64,000 nucleotides of DNA from Halopseudomonas salegens (GCF_900105655.1 NZ_LT629787.1:2604001-2668000); one strand, 5' to 3'. Positions 29,454 through 37,713 are shown, numbered from the stretch's first letter. Translations and numbers: made by a program. The notes: generated by a model from the sequence alone, not told the origin.

Positions 29454-30125
29454 TCAACCTTCCTTTTTCAGTGCCGCCAGCCGTTCCGCCACCCGGTTTT
29501 TACGGTGCAGTTCCTCCAGTTCAGCCCGTGCCGACGCATTGGCCGTCTCCGCTTCTCCCGGCAGCCCGGTGACTGAAGCCTTTACGCGGGCAACAGCCCC
29601 GCCGGCCTTCTCAACACGGCTTTCGATTGAAGAGCCGGCAGCCAAGCCTTCGCCTTCCGCGCCCAACTGACCTGAGTCTGCACGCTTGCGATCACGAATG
29701 ATTTGCAGATCACGCTCCATCTCGTCACGTTTGGAACGCAGCCCGGAAAGATAGCGGTTGAGCTCTTGCTCCTCTTGCTGAGTAGTGGCCACCAGGCTTT
29801 CGATAATGGGCAGGCGATCTTCTATGCCGACCAACTCGTTGGCTCCTGCTTCGGCAAGATCCTCACGGTCTTTCTGCAACGCCGTCTGGATTTGTTGCTT
29901 CAGACTCTCCGCGCGGTCATTCAGCGACGACAGTTCCCGATTGGCATTGTGCCGGTTGGCCTGCTTACGCCCGATTTCAGCCCTCACCTCATCAATGGCG
30001 CGCTCAACCTCTTCGATGGCCTGACGGGCCACGACCTCTGGTGCAGCGTTTTCCGCTGCATCAACCGCTGAGGTAAAAGTACCGCCGACAAGGCGCGCAA
30101 CCCGGCCAAGTAGTGATTCGCTCAT
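29454..30125 (-). CDS. PspA/IM30 family membrane-stress protein
   Basis: A 223-residue, almost fully helical coiled-coil protein opening with an amphipathic helix (SLLGRVARLVGG), the membrane-binding element of PspA/IM30/Vipp1 (ESCRT-III-like). It is the first gene of the operon with yqiJ and yqiK. The start has an AAGGAG site (CCTTAAGG region at 30133-30142). The 200-nt region upstream presumably holds the promoter; I see no clear sigma-54 site in it. Confidence 0.85.
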   Translation of the reverse strand: MSESLLGRVARLVGGTFTSAVDAAENAAPEVVARQAIEEVERAIDEVRAEIGRKQANRHNANRELSSLNDRAESLKQQIQTALQKDREDLAEAGANELVGIEDRLPIIESLVATTQQEEQELNRYLSGLRSKRDEMERDLQIIRDRKRADSGQLGAEGEGLAAGSSIESRVEKAGGAVARVKASVTGLPGEAETANASARAELEELHRKNRVAERLAALKKEG

Positions 30126-30333
30126 AGGTATATCTCCTTAAGGGTTCCATCCATTTATTGTTCTCTTTTGCCCGCCGTCACAGCAGCCTGACGGACATCA
30201 GCCATTAGGGACCGATTGATGTGACGAAGGTGCTATTGGCATGCATTCATTGCAGACGAAGTTCAAGCCGATGGATCGGCCGGCGCCGTCAGTCATGCCC
30301 GTTCTTCAGCCGTGCAGGTATTTCTGTGCACCA

Positions 30334-30594
30334 CTAGAGTGCCCCGCCCATCAAGTACAGTGCCAAAAGAACCAGCACCAACAAGCCAACTACGCTACAC
30401 CAGAAACCCGAATCCCGCGTGCGGTACTCATCCAGATATACCACTTCAGTAGAGGACGGATACTTGCCCAGAGTGACTATCTTGCAGATTGGCCAACCAA
30501 CCCAGTAACAAATCATGCCGAAGAAAATCTCTGCAAGAATATAGCCTATCCCCCGGAGAAATCCTTTCCCTATTTCTTCAAGTAAATCATCCAT
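30334..30594 (-). CDS. Small membrane protein, unknown
   Basis: An 86-residue protein from the ATG at 30594 (MDDLLEEIGKGF). It has two hydrophobic helices, ILAEIFFGMICYWVGWPI and VVGLLVLVLLALYLM, separated by a charged loop. The ATG is immediately preceded by GTTATGG, which resembles a cassette junction core, so it may be the oldest surviving integron cassette. No family is recognised. Confidence 0.5.
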   Translation of the reverse strand: MDDLLEEIGKGFLRGIGYILAEIFFGMICYWVGWPICKIVTLGKYPSSTEVVYLDEYRTRDSGFWCSVVGLLVLVLLALYLMGGAL

Positions 30595-30932
30595 AACTTT
30601 TCTCTTGAGTCCACATTTTTTCGTCATCATGCGGTTGTCAGGTGTCTGCACCTGCGCCCGGAGTAACCATATCCCGTTCTCCAGACGCTACGCCATACTC
30701 GAGATCAATTATTTGACCGCAAGGTCCTGAATACCAAAGATCCCATGTGGACGTAGATTCAGCAGCCAACTGCCACTGGTACAGGGTGTTGCCATGAGAG
30801 GTTTTAGCGCGCTGTGGCAACGCAGCTAGCGTCCAGAGGCTCCCTGGCTTATCCGCACGGGGCAAATTACTTATCAGACTTTGTAGCGCAGCGGAGTACC
30901 TGTCCGCCCACCTGCACTGGTTATGTGTGTTG
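30595..30932 (-). other. Stretch without a confident gene; decayed cassette material
   Basis: An open frame crosses 30638-30982 on the minus strand, but its N-terminal third runs through attC-like sequence and it has no convincing start. The right part, from TGGCAAC (about 30824) to GTTATGT (30920-30926), has the core-site ends and the TTTGTAGCGCAGCGG block of the attC sites further right, so it is probably a worn attC. The rest shows nothing recognisable. Confidence 0.35.
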
Positions 30933-31268
30933 CTATAAACCACATGGCTTGAGGGCAAAAAGGAAAAGCCCAAACCAGACATTAGCCATCAGAATTAGCA
31001 ATTTTATGGCGTCCCGAGCAAATGCAGGAATATCCCGATACCAGTACAAGTAGCCAATAACTACCCACTGAGCAGCAAGCCACAAGACCGAGAAATAGAG
31101 AAAGCCTTTGTGGCATTCCGTCTCGGGAAGCGTGAAATAGGCGTACCACCAGGACAGTACCGCGCCCGTAGATAGAACGACCAGAAGCACGCAAGAAAGC
31201 AGATTACGGCACTGCGGATAATCTGTGCTTAAAAGCCTGGCTCTGAATTCATCAAATTTATCAGTCAT
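30933..31268 (-). CDS. Small membrane protein, unknown (cassette)
   Basis: A 111-residue protein with three hydrophobic segments (about 23-43, 58-75 and 87-107) after a charged N-terminus (MTDKFDEFRARLL). The stop lies next to a GTTATGT core, and the gene is oriented with the rest of the array, so it is taken as a cassette gene. No family is recognised. Confidence 0.55.
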   Translation of the reverse strand: MTDKFDEFRARLLSTDYPQCRNLLSCVLLVVLSTGAVLSWWYAYFTLPETECHKGFLYFSVLWLAAQWVVIGYLYWYRDIPAFARDAIKLLILMANVWFGLFLFALKPCGL

Positions 31269-31280
31269 TCATTTTCTCGC

Positions 31281-31329
31281 CATGAACTGCCACTGGCACC
31301 ACCCACATACTGCCCTGGCCTGGTTATGA
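31281..31329 (-). other. Degenerate attC remnant
   Basis: The right core GTTATGA (31323-31329) is good and follows CCTGGCCTG, as in other sites here, but the left core is only CATGAAC and the arm is short. It closes the glyoxalase-fold cassette. Confidence 0.35.
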
Positions 31330-31704
31330 GTTAGCTGATGAGGCAATGTCTTCACCGAACATGATTCGATGCCCCTCTGGTGTCGCCACACCAAACTCCC
31401 GCAAGCCCCAAGGCTTGTCAGATAATGCCTGGAAAATCTCTGCGCCGCGCTGCTGATAGTCACGGTAAATTTCGTCGATGCCTTCACAGTTCACATAGGC
31501 AAAGTAGGAATGCTCATGCGTATCACGTGCCGAAATTTCGTCCGGGCAATGCCCTATCATTAGGTGAAAACTGCCGAGACTCAGGAACGACCAGCCGTCC
31601 ACACGGAACCGGACGGAAAACCCAAGTTTGTCGAGAAAGTAGCTCTCGGTCTTCTCAAGATCCTTGACCGCCAGAACATGCTGGGTCGCATTTACTTTAA
31701 ACAC
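31324..31704 (-). CDS. VOC (glyoxalase/bleomycin-resistance) superfamily protein
   Basis: A 126-residue protein with the two beta-alpha-beta-beta-beta halves of the vicinal-oxygen-chelate fold: HVLAVKDLEKTESYFLDKLGF at the start and FGVATPEGHRIMFGE at the end. The typical metal ligand positions (H9, H47-area and the C-terminal E) are plausible. VOC proteins include bleomycin-binding and glutathione-transferase activities; the substrate here is unknown. It is a single-gene integron cassette. Confidence 0.8.
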   Translation of the reverse strand: MFKVNATQHVLAVKDLEKTESYFLDKLGFSVRFRVDGWSFLSLGSFHLMIGHCPDEISARDTHEHSYFAYVNCEGIDEIYRDYQQRGAEIFQALSDKPWGLREFGVATPEGHRIMFGEDIASSANS

Positions 31705-31732
31705 CGATGACTCCTTTCACGCGTGTGGATAC

Positions 31733-31787
31733 GCATAACGAAAAGCTGTGCAGCAATGTTGGCTTTGCTCGCATCGGCTTGCTAGAT
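31733..31787 (-). other. attC site, short and partly degenerate
   Basis: The left core GCATAAC (31733-31739) is canonical. The right core appears as GCTAGAT rather than GTTAGAT just before the stop of the interrupted membrane-protein gene. At about 55 nt it is shorter than its neighbours. Confidence 0.5.
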
Positions 31788-31791
31788 GCGC

Positions 31792-32300
31792 CTAGCACGG
31801 AGCCACCGAAAATGCAGAGCCAAATGCGCTTGCCATCCCATTTAATACTTCTGTTGTAACCCGCGCCCTGTTAAGGGCTATATCAAGCAAAAGTCCAAAT
31901 ATCACTGCAATATACGCCAGATAACCAAAACCCATGTAGTCGTTATATAGAATGGTATAAAACCAGTCCTGACCAAAGATATATATTGATGAAGACAGCA
32001 TTGTTGCCGCCACCAACAACAACCCAGGAACGAACAAATGCTTCACGGCTGCTGGCTTAACAAATGACATGGCCAGGAGAATCAAAAACATCGCCAAATT
32101 GGAGCCAAGAAATATCCGGAGATCAAGTTTCAGATTGTTCACGATTTCAAGATACTTACCTTTTACGATATCACTTAGCGTATTTTCAGCGATCTGGATA
32201 TTATTTATTCTCTCCATGTAACCCGAGGTTATTGACTGCGCCAATGCTTTTTTCTTTTCGCAATCATAGCCACACATAGACGCGATGATGCTGGTGTCAA
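31792..32300 (-). pseudogene. 3' part of a membrane-protein cassette gene cut by IS21
   Basis: Encodes about 168 residues: a helical region beginning DTSIIASMCGYDCEKKKAL, then four hydrophobic segments in the last 110 residues. It has no natural start; the only ATGs lie inside the end of the IS21-family element. The missing N-terminus is most likely the 91-residue piece at 34741-35016, whose last codon touches the other IS end. The two pieces are one nucleotide out of frame with each other, so the gene is probably dead. Confidence 0.65.
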
Positions 32301-32355
32301 TGGCCATTAATTTTGACCCACTTTTGGCCAATAAAATTGACCCACTTGCGTACCG

Positions 32356-33096
32356 CTAACCGCCGGTTTTCTGCTTCAGTCGATAGCTCTCACCTCCCAG
32401 CATAAAAATGTGTGAATGGTGGATAACGCGGTCGATGATGGGCACGGCCACGTTATCGTCATGGAAGAACTCGCCCCAACTGGTGAAGTCCTTGTTGGTG
32501 GTCAGGATGACCGAGCGGTACTCGTACAGGTTGTTGATCAACTGGAACAGGTTGTACCGGGCCTGCCGTGTCATCGGCAGATAGCCCAGCTCGTCGATGA
32601 TCAGCACGTCGTACTTGCTCAGCTGATTCAAACGCTTCTTCAGCTCGCCCTTCATCTCTGCCAGTTCTAGATCCTCGACCAGTGCCAGAGCGGTGCGGAA
32701 CAGCACCTTGTAGCCAGCCTGGACCGCCTTGTGGCCAATCCCAATGGCCAAGTGGGTCTTGCCCACGCCCGGTGGTCCGATGAACACCAGGTTGTCCCGG
32801 TTGTCGATAAAGCTGAAGTCCAGCAAGGCACTGACCTGGCGCTTGGTGATGGTGGTCTGGTGCCGGTAGTCGAAGGCCTCCAGATGCTTCTCCGAGGGGA
32901 ACTGGGCCTGCTTGAGGTTGCGGCTCACGCGGCTGCTGGAGCGGGCGTTCAGCTCATGCTCGACCAGTGACTGGGCGAAGTTCAGGTAGGACAGTTCATT
33001 GGCTTCGGCCTTGGTCAGCAGGGTGGCCAGCTCACCAGCGGTCGCGCTGAGGCGAAGGCTGCGGTACTGCGCGATGGTGCTGTCGAGCAGGCTCAT
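32356..33096 (-). CDS. istB: IS21 helper ATPase IstB
   Basis: A 246-residue AAA+ ATPase. The Walker A is GPPGVGKTH near residue 107 and the Walker B is VLIIDELGYLP near 170. IstB assists the IstA transposase in target capture. The start at 33096 overlaps the istA stop (ATGA); the longer open frame lies inside istA. Confidence 0.93.
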   Translation of the reverse strand: MSLLDSTIAQYRSLRLSATAGELATLLTKAEANELSYLNFAQSLVEHELNARSSSRVSRNLKQAQFPSEKHLEAFDYRHQTTITKRQVSALLDFSFIDNRDNLVFIGPPGVGKTHLAIGIGHKAVQAGYKVLFRTALALVEDLELAEMKGELKKRLNQLSKYDVLIIDELGYLPMTRQARYNLFQLINNLYEYRSVILTTNKDFTSWGEFFHDDNVAVPIIDRVIHHSHIFMLGGESYRLKQKTGG

Positions 33097-34628
33097 GGGG
33101 TCACCCCGTGGCCAGTCGACTGGCCAACCCGGGCGTAAGCGTTCAGGTCGGCGTGACTGACCTGGCTGCCAGTTACGGGAGCATAGTCCTGATCGCTGAT
33201 GACCCGCCCCCGCGCCTTGGCTTGCTGCCAGGCTTCGAGATAGCGCTTGAGTCCAGTGGCAGTCAGCTCGCCGCGCCCGCACAGCTCACCAAGCAGCGTC
33301 GTATCAACCGGCGCATGGGCCATGAGTAGGTCGCGTGCGGCGACCAACTGGTCCTTGTAGATGCGCGGGGAAGTACGCTTGAGCAACTGGCACAGGGTTG
33401 CCCCCAGGTCATCGGGCAAGATCGAGTCGATGCTGTGCTCCAAGTCGGTGATGCGCTGGGCATGGTCGCGGTAATGGTTGTTGTTCTTGATCATCCGGCC
33501 CTTGGCCTTGCACAGGTCATGGGTGGCGATGAGTTCACCGCTCTCCAGGTCATGGATCAGTAACTGGTCGTCCTGTGCGCTGACACCGACACGGGCTTGC
33601 TGCCAGGCCATGGGTACCGAGTACTTGTTGGCCTGCCAGGAGATCAAGCCGGTCTTGTCGACCTTGCGTGTCTCCCTTGTCGGCGCCAAGTGCAGCAGGC
33701 TCTGCGGGACCAGATAGGGCTTGAGTTGGCTACGCTCCAGCGCCTCGAAATGGACCCGTGGATGCTGGCCCGTCGTGCCATGCAGGCGGGCGTTGGCCAC
33801 CGTCTCAAGCCAGTCATGCAGGTGCTGGCGAACGGCGTTCTCGTCCTGGAACTGCTCACCGTAGAAGCAGTCGCGCTTGACGTACTTGACCCCGGACTCC
33901 ACCTTGCCCTTGCTCTCCGGGTCATAGCCCTCGCACGCGTGGATGCGGTACCCGACGGTAGTCGCATACTGGTGGAAGCGCTGGTTCAGCGTCAGCTCAC
34001 GGTACTGCTCGTTAATCACCACCATCTTGGTCTGATCGTAGATGCACTCCTCGGTGACGCCGCCGAAGTAACGGAAGGCCTCGTCGTGCATCTGAATAAA
34101 TCGCTCGGTGTGCAAGGGACGGAAGTCGAGGCCGACATACATCAAGCGGGAACAGGACAGCACAAACACCACAAAGTGAACGACACGCTCCAGGCCGCCG
34201 ATCATGACGCCTCGCAGCTCACCAGGATCGACCTGACACTGGACGCCCGGTACCGACTCAACGACCGGTTCGTAATAGCGCAACTGACCGCTGGCAACCT
34301 GCTGCTTGAGCTCTTGCACATACCGGCGGATGCTCCGGTCTGACACCGCTAGGTCAACGGTGCGCTGCCTCAGACGACGGGCCAGCTTGACCGCGCTGAG
34401 GGCTGGAAACTGACCCAACTGATTGATCAGATAATCACGGTGCTGGTCGAGCAACTTGGTGCGTGAAGGGTCAGCAATGGCAGTGCTGATTTGCACCTCA
34501 TCCAGGTGCAGATACTTGCGTACGGTGTTCCGGGATATCCCCAGCTCGCGACTGATGGCACGGACCGACAGGCCACGGCCCTGGTCATACAACCCCTTGA
34601 TCTTGTGAATCACAACCCACTCCTTCAA
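33093..34628 (-). CDS. istA: IS21 transposase IstA
   Basis: A 511-residue DDE transposase. An N-terminal helix-turn-helix (RAISRELGISRNTVRKYL) is followed by the rve-type catalytic core: Asp in QVDPGELRG, Asp in YDQTK, and Glu in ESKGKVESGVKY. A C-terminal Mu-transposase-like beta barrel follows. The frame is intact, so the element may be active. Confidence 0.93.
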   Translation of the reverse strand: MKEWVVIHKIKGLYDQGRGLSVRAISRELGISRNTVRKYLHLDEVQISTAIADPSRTKLLDQHRDYLINQLGQFPALSAVKLARRLRQRTVDLAVSDRSIRRYVQELKQQVASGQLRYYEPVVESVPGVQCQVDPGELRGVMIGGLERVVHFVVFVLSCSRLMYVGLDFRPLHTERFIQMHDEAFRYFGGVTEECIYDQTKMVVINEQYRELTLNQRFHQYATTVGYRIHACEGYDPESKGKVESGVKYVKRDCFYGEQFQDENAVRQHLHDWLETVANARLHGTTGQHPRVHFEALERSQLKPYLVPQSLLHLAPTRETRKVDKTGLISWQANKYSVPMAWQQARVGVSAQDDQLLIHDLESGELIATHDLCKAKGRMIKNNNHYRDHAQRITDLEHSIDSILPDDLGATLCQLLKRTSPRIYKDQLVAARDLLMAHAPVDTTLLGELCGRGELTATGLKRYLEAWQQAKARGRVISDQDYAPVTGSQVSHADLNAYARVGQSTGHGVTP

Positions 34629-34740
34629 TGATCTGTCCCCGGCCTGTGCATAAGGCGGGGGACGCTACATGGATCGGTGGCCTATGCCACCATGGGTGGG
34701 TCAAAATTGTTGGCCAGAGGTGGGTCAGATTAATTGGCCA

Positions 34741-35016
34741 TTAACAGCTGGAAATCTTTTCGGGCAAATCATTTTGTAAATCGGCCTGAATCTGCTCTTT
34801 CTCCAAACCCAACCTACCGGCTATATTAGATACTGCCTCTGTTATAGAGGATTCACTTATAGCTTGCTGCTGCTCAAGTATTTCTTTTTCAATCTGGCTT
34901 TTCACAAAATTTCTGGCTGTTTCTTCCACTTTTTCAGGTGATACGTACGTCACCGAAAACAGAATACCAAACAGAACAATACCGAATGCACTTATTAACT
35001 TTAATGTAGTGGTCAT
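34741..35016 (-). pseudogene. 5' part of a membrane-protein cassette gene cut by IS21
   Basis: Encodes 91 residues from the ATG at 35016 (MTTTLKLISAF), which has an AAGGAAA site 8 nt upstream. There is one N-terminal membrane helix, then a charged helical region (PEKVEETARNFVKSQIEKEILEQQQ). The stop TAA is exactly at the IS21 boundary and partly supplied by the target site. Together with 31792-32300 it would make a protein of about 260 residues with one N-terminal and several C-terminal membrane helices. Confidence 0.6.
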
Positions 35017-35028
35017 AGTTTCCTTGGC

Positions 35029-35112
35029 ATGTAACGCTGCCAACACGCGCGACTACGAAATGGAGGCGAAGCCGCAACTGAAAAGCTGTCCTCGCACTTG
35101 GCCTGGTTAACT
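35029..35112 (-). other. attC site
   Basis: Core ATGTAAC (35029-35035) on the left and GTTAACT (35106-35112) on the right enclose an imperfect palindrome of 84 nt. The right core overlaps the stop codon of the next gene. Confidence 0.75.
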
Positions 35113-35487
35113 TTGATTGCGGCTGAAGACATAGAGAACCCCGGCGATGCAAAGCGCAATTACCGCGACAACATCTGCAATGACGACCTTGCGGATGGCT
35201 TCATTGTAATCGCCCACAGACCAGGCGATGGCCATGAAGGACACAACACTCAGAAAGCCTGCCAAAAATGCCAATGGTTGGAGCCAAGGCTTGAATGCGG
35301 CATACACCATAAATAGTCCCAGCAGACCGAATAATACGGCGCGATGGCGCATGAGAATCACAAGGTTTGGGTCACCAAGGGTTACACCGTATAGAGCCGA
35401 TAGACGTTCAGTGCCGAGAACTCCAGAAACGGGTAACAGATGAATGATACCTACCAGCACCAACAGACCTGCGACAATCTTCTCCAT
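35107..35487 (-). CDS. Four-helix membrane protein, unknown (cassette)
   Basis: A 126-residue hydrophobic protein with four evenly spaced membrane helices (about 4-24, 45-65, 72-92 and 100-120). Similar small membrane proteins occur in bacterial genomes without a proven function. It fills one cassette; the stop overlaps its attC core. No signal peptide or enzyme motif. Confidence 0.7.
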   Translation of the reverse strand: MEKIVAGLLVLVGIIHLLPVSGVLGTERLSALYGVTLGDPNLVILMRHRAVLFGLLGLFMVYAAFKPWLQPLAFLAGFLSVVSFMAIAWSVGDYNEAIRKVVIADVVAVIALCIAGVLYVFSRNQS

Positions 35488-35504
35488 GATCCTGTGATCT
35501 CCCT

Positions 35505-35582
35505 ACTTAACGCTCGCCATCACCAGTGAGAGAGCCGCAGCGAAGCGGTGGTTTTGGCGTCCGGTGTATGGCTTCGTTATGT
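35505..35582 (-). other. attC site
   Basis: Cores ACTTAAC (35505-35511) and GTTATGT (35576-35582). The arms (CGCCATCACC .. GGCGTCCGGTG, with GCAGCGAAGCGGTGGTTTTGG) are nearly the same as in the sites at 38784 and 50898, defining one attC sub-family. Confidence 0.85.
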
Positions 35583-35640
35583 GTTGATCTCGCTTGAAAA
35601 TTGCACTGGCATAAGGACAGCTATTATGTGCCACAAGCTG

Positions 35641-36207
35641 TTAACTCTTGGGTATCGTATCAGGACGTATATATGGAAACATGTGCGCTACGTAGTCAGC
35701 TTTTCCGAGTTCGATCTTCTCGCTGCGCAATATTGAATAAGCAGTCATGATGTGGAAATAGAACTGGCCTAATGTCCAATCGCGTGCATATTGTTCGGCG
35801 GTCAAATCAAGAATCATACCGTTCGGAAGTTCGTGCGTAAGTGGCTGATCCGCTTTTGCATCCAGCGCGTCGGGAGTGAGGCCGTCCAATAATGCGATAG
35901 TTTCATCAATCCGAGCTTGAGCGTCGGCAAACGAGCCGGGCCGCTCACCTGCATTTCGCCCTTCTTCAAGCAGTTCATCGATAGATTCTGGAAAAGGCTT
36001 TCCTTGAAGCCGGAATATTGCCTCTTGAGCCTGCACGCAAGCAAACCGAACCTGAGTCGACAGAGGAAACATGTCTGGCGCCAGGCGCGCGGATAACAGC
36101 GCTTCCGCATCTGCTTTCTGAATCTGCGCCTGTGCCTTCTTCAGCCAGCCTGAGAGCGCCCGAAGCATTTGCGTATAGGTTGGGACGAGTAGCTTCGTTA
36201 GTGACAT
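35641..36207 (-). CDS. DUF1993 family protein
   Basis: A 188-residue helical protein typical of DUF1993 (a DinB-like four-helix bundle group), with LxPTYxQMLRALSGWLKKA at the start and WTLGQFYFHIMTAY near residue 145. No catalytic motif is assigned to the family. It is 56 nt downstream of the COQ7 gene with no attC between them, so the two appear to share one cassette. Confidence 0.8.
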   Translation of the reverse strand: MSLTKLLVPTYTQMLRALSGWLKKAQAQIQKADAEALLSARLAPDMFPLSTQVRFACVQAQEAIFRLQGKPFPESIDELLEEGRNAGERPGSFADAQARIDETIALLDGLTPDALDAKADQPLTHELPNGMILDLTAEQYARDWTLGQFYFHIMTAYSILRSEKIELGKADYVAHMFPYIRPDTIPKS

Positions 36208-36263
36208 GGATTTCCTTCCTTAAAATTGATAGCTGAGTATTGCCCGTTATTGAGTGCATATGC

Positions 36264-36773
36264 CTATAGCTTGGTAGAAAGCCATATGGCGACCTTTGTT
36301 GAATACCGTACGACAACGAATATCGGGGCATAGAGGAAAGAACCCGCGCCGTTTTCCCGGCCATAATTCCTATGTTCTTCCTCATCCGATTTTATGCTAA
36401 AAACAGCGTTGTGCGCTTCTTCGTCATGCTGGCGCAGGAACTGAAGCTGCCAATCTAGATGGTGAAGCACAGTGGACTCAATCGACTCTGTACACACCCA
36501 TATGGCGTTACGCCCAAGAATCGCCGTCATGAAGCCTAAACAGCAGCCCCCAATCGCCCAGAGCTTGAGAGCATAGCAGTGTCGAATATTGCGACGCTTC
36601 AAGATATCTGAAAACGTCCGAAGGTGCTGTTGTTCATGGATAAGCATCTCCTCCAACGTCGGCACAATATCTTTGAAGCACAGTTTCGCAATTAGCAATT
36701 GGGTGCTATAGATATGGATGGCTCCGTATTCTCCCGCATGATCGACTCTCAGTATTCTTTCAACTTCTTTCAT
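36264..36773 (-). CDS. COQ7-family di-iron hydroxylase
   Basis: A 169-residue ferritin-like di-iron protein. All six metal ligands expected for COQ7 (demethoxyubiquinone hydroxylase) are present: E15 in DHAGEYGA, E47 and H50 in HEQQH, E99 in CTESIES, and E131 and H134 in DEEEH. The LWAIGGCCLGF and AILG segments of the membrane-facing helix are also typical. COQ7 performs the last hydroxylation of ubiquinone. It is shorter than the chromosomal bacterial enzyme (about 215) and is unusual as an integron cassette; it may be a second copy. Start is the ATG at 36773. Confidence 0.85.
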   Translation of the reverse strand: MKEVERILRVDHAGEYGAIHIYSTQLLIAKLCFKDIVPTLEEMLIHEQQHLRTFSDILKRRNIRHCYALKLWAIGGCCLGFMTAILGRNAIWVCTESIESTVLHHLDWQLQFLRQHDEEAHNAVFSIKSDEEEHRNYGRENGAGSFLYAPIFVVVRYSTKVAIWLSTKL

Positions 36774-36802
36774 TCGAAGCTCATTTTCTGTCGTCTACCC
36801 GC

Positions 36803-36880
36803 ATGTAACGCACAGCTTTGCGACAACTTTGGAGTCGCGAAGCGGTGGAAAAATTGTCCGTCAACCGCGAATTGTTGGGC
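36803..36880 (-). other. attC site
   Basis: Cores ATGTAAC (36803-36809) and GTTGGGC (36874-36880) around the arm AGCTTTGCG..GCGAAGCGGTGGAAAAATTG, the most frequent attC type in this array. Confidence 0.85.
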
Positions 36881-37363
36881 TCAATATATTTCGCACTCAT
36901 AACTCGGTTCCGTTGCAAACTTATCTGGCACCCATGGTGCCTTGTGGTTTAATTCGGTATATTTGCAGACATTCACATGGTCGCGGTGAATAACAGCAGA
37001 TTGAATTAAGAGCCCACCACAACGAGGTGAAAATTCGAATTTAAATAGCTTTCCATCTGCACTAGTAATCTGCAACTCGATTGACGGGTTTGCTCCACAT
37101 GGACCTCGCACTGAGGCATCACCCTCGTGTAACTCTACTTTTGCTTGCGTGTCATTCAGGAATTTGCACGAGCGGCTACTCAAATTGTAGCCGACTGGTA
37201 TTTCGTTCATTTCCATGTGGGCCCAATTTACAAAAATAGCTTTGACTTTCATTTCCTCTGATAATGAATCACACGAAATCGCTATGGTCTCATTAACCTC
37301 GTCAGCAAATACCACTCTCACAAGAAACAGGCTTAGGATTACAAATAAAGCCTTATATCTCAT
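36881..37363 (-). CDS. Secreted protein of unknown function (cassette)
   Basis: A 160-residue protein with a clear signal peptide (MRYKALFVILSLFLVRVVFA, cleavage after residue 20). The mature part contains six cysteines, consistent with disulfides in the periplasm. No known domain. The start at 37363 is just inside the cassette, next to the degenerate attC at 37371. Stop directly adjoins the attC core. Confidence 0.65.
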   Translation of the reverse strand: MRYKALFVILSLFLVRVVFADEVNETIAISCDSLSEEMKVKAIFVNWAHMEMNEIPVGYNLSSRSCKFLNDTQAKVELHEGDASVRGPCGANPSIELQITSADGKLFKFEFSPRCGGLLIQSAVIHRDHVNVCKYTELNHKAPWVPDKFATEPSYECEIY

Positions 37364-37370
37364 ATTCAAA

Positions 37371-37448
37371 GCCTTGCGCCGAGCTTTGCGGCAATTTTTT
37401 AGCCGCAAAGCGGTGGAAAAATTGCCCGGCAACTGTGACTGGTAATGC
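37371..37448 (-). other. attC site with non-canonical cores
   Basis: The arms match the common type (GAGCTTTGCGGCAATTTT .. GCAAAGCGGTGGAAAAATTG), but the left core reads GCCTTGC instead of RYYYAAC and the right core GTAATGC instead of GTTATGC. Both point mutations hit the AAC/GTT trinucleotides needed for recombination, so this site is probably inactive. Confidence 0.65.
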
Positions 37449-37449
37449 A

Positions 37450-37713
37450 TTATTCGTAGTGGCTCCAGAGGCGGAGGACCTTTACCACTTTCTCGTCTTC
37501 AAGCACTTGGTATACCAGGCGGTGCTGGATATTGATGCGGCGTGAATAGGCACCCGCAAGATCACCAATTAGCTTCTCAAACGGGGGTGGCTTGCGGCAC
37601 GGATCTTCTGCAATGAGTGCCAACAACTCTTGGGCTTTTGGCTTGAGGCCGCTGGAGGCCAGCTTCTTTGCATCCTTCTGGGCTTGTTTGGTGTAAACCA
37701 ACTTCCATGTCAC
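37450..37713 (-). CDS. Txe/YoeB-family toxin (RelE fold)
   Basis: An 87-residue mRNA-interferase-type toxin: W-K-L-V-Y-T-K-Q-A-Q-K-D start, KPPPFEKL and SRRINIQHRLVYQV core, and a C-terminal SHYE replacing the usual RYHY/SHYE of YoeB proteins. It would cleave ribosome-bound mRNA. It overlaps the antitoxin gene by 4 nt (ATGA). Confidence 0.88.
   Translation of the reverse strand: MTWKLVYTKQAQKDAKKLASSGLKPKAQELLALIAEDPCRKPPPFEKLIGDLAGAYSRRINIQHRLVYQVLEDEKVVKVLRLWSHYE

Larger units (their letters stand above)
32301..34740 (-). mobile_element. IS21-family insertion sequence, copy A
   Basis: A 2440-bp element with istA and istB in ATGA overlap. Both ends begin TGGCCA and carry, at the same spacing, TGACCCAC, TGGCCAA and TGACCCAC again (left 32301-32345; right as the inverse 34696-34740), the multiple transposase-binding repeats of IS21 elements. 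The flanks read TTAA upstream and TTGA downstream in the element's direction, an imperfect 4-bp target duplication at best. It splits a membrane-protein cassette gene. Confidence 0.85.

Noticed and set aside
30638..30982. Open frame of 114 codons on the minus strand
   Set aside because: Its N-terminal third translates attC-like sequence and the start of a neighbouring gene, there is no ribosome site, and no family fits.
33097..33282. N-terminal extension of istB in IS21 copy A
   Set aside because: It lies inside istA in another frame; the ATGA overlap at 33096 is the standard istA-istB junction.
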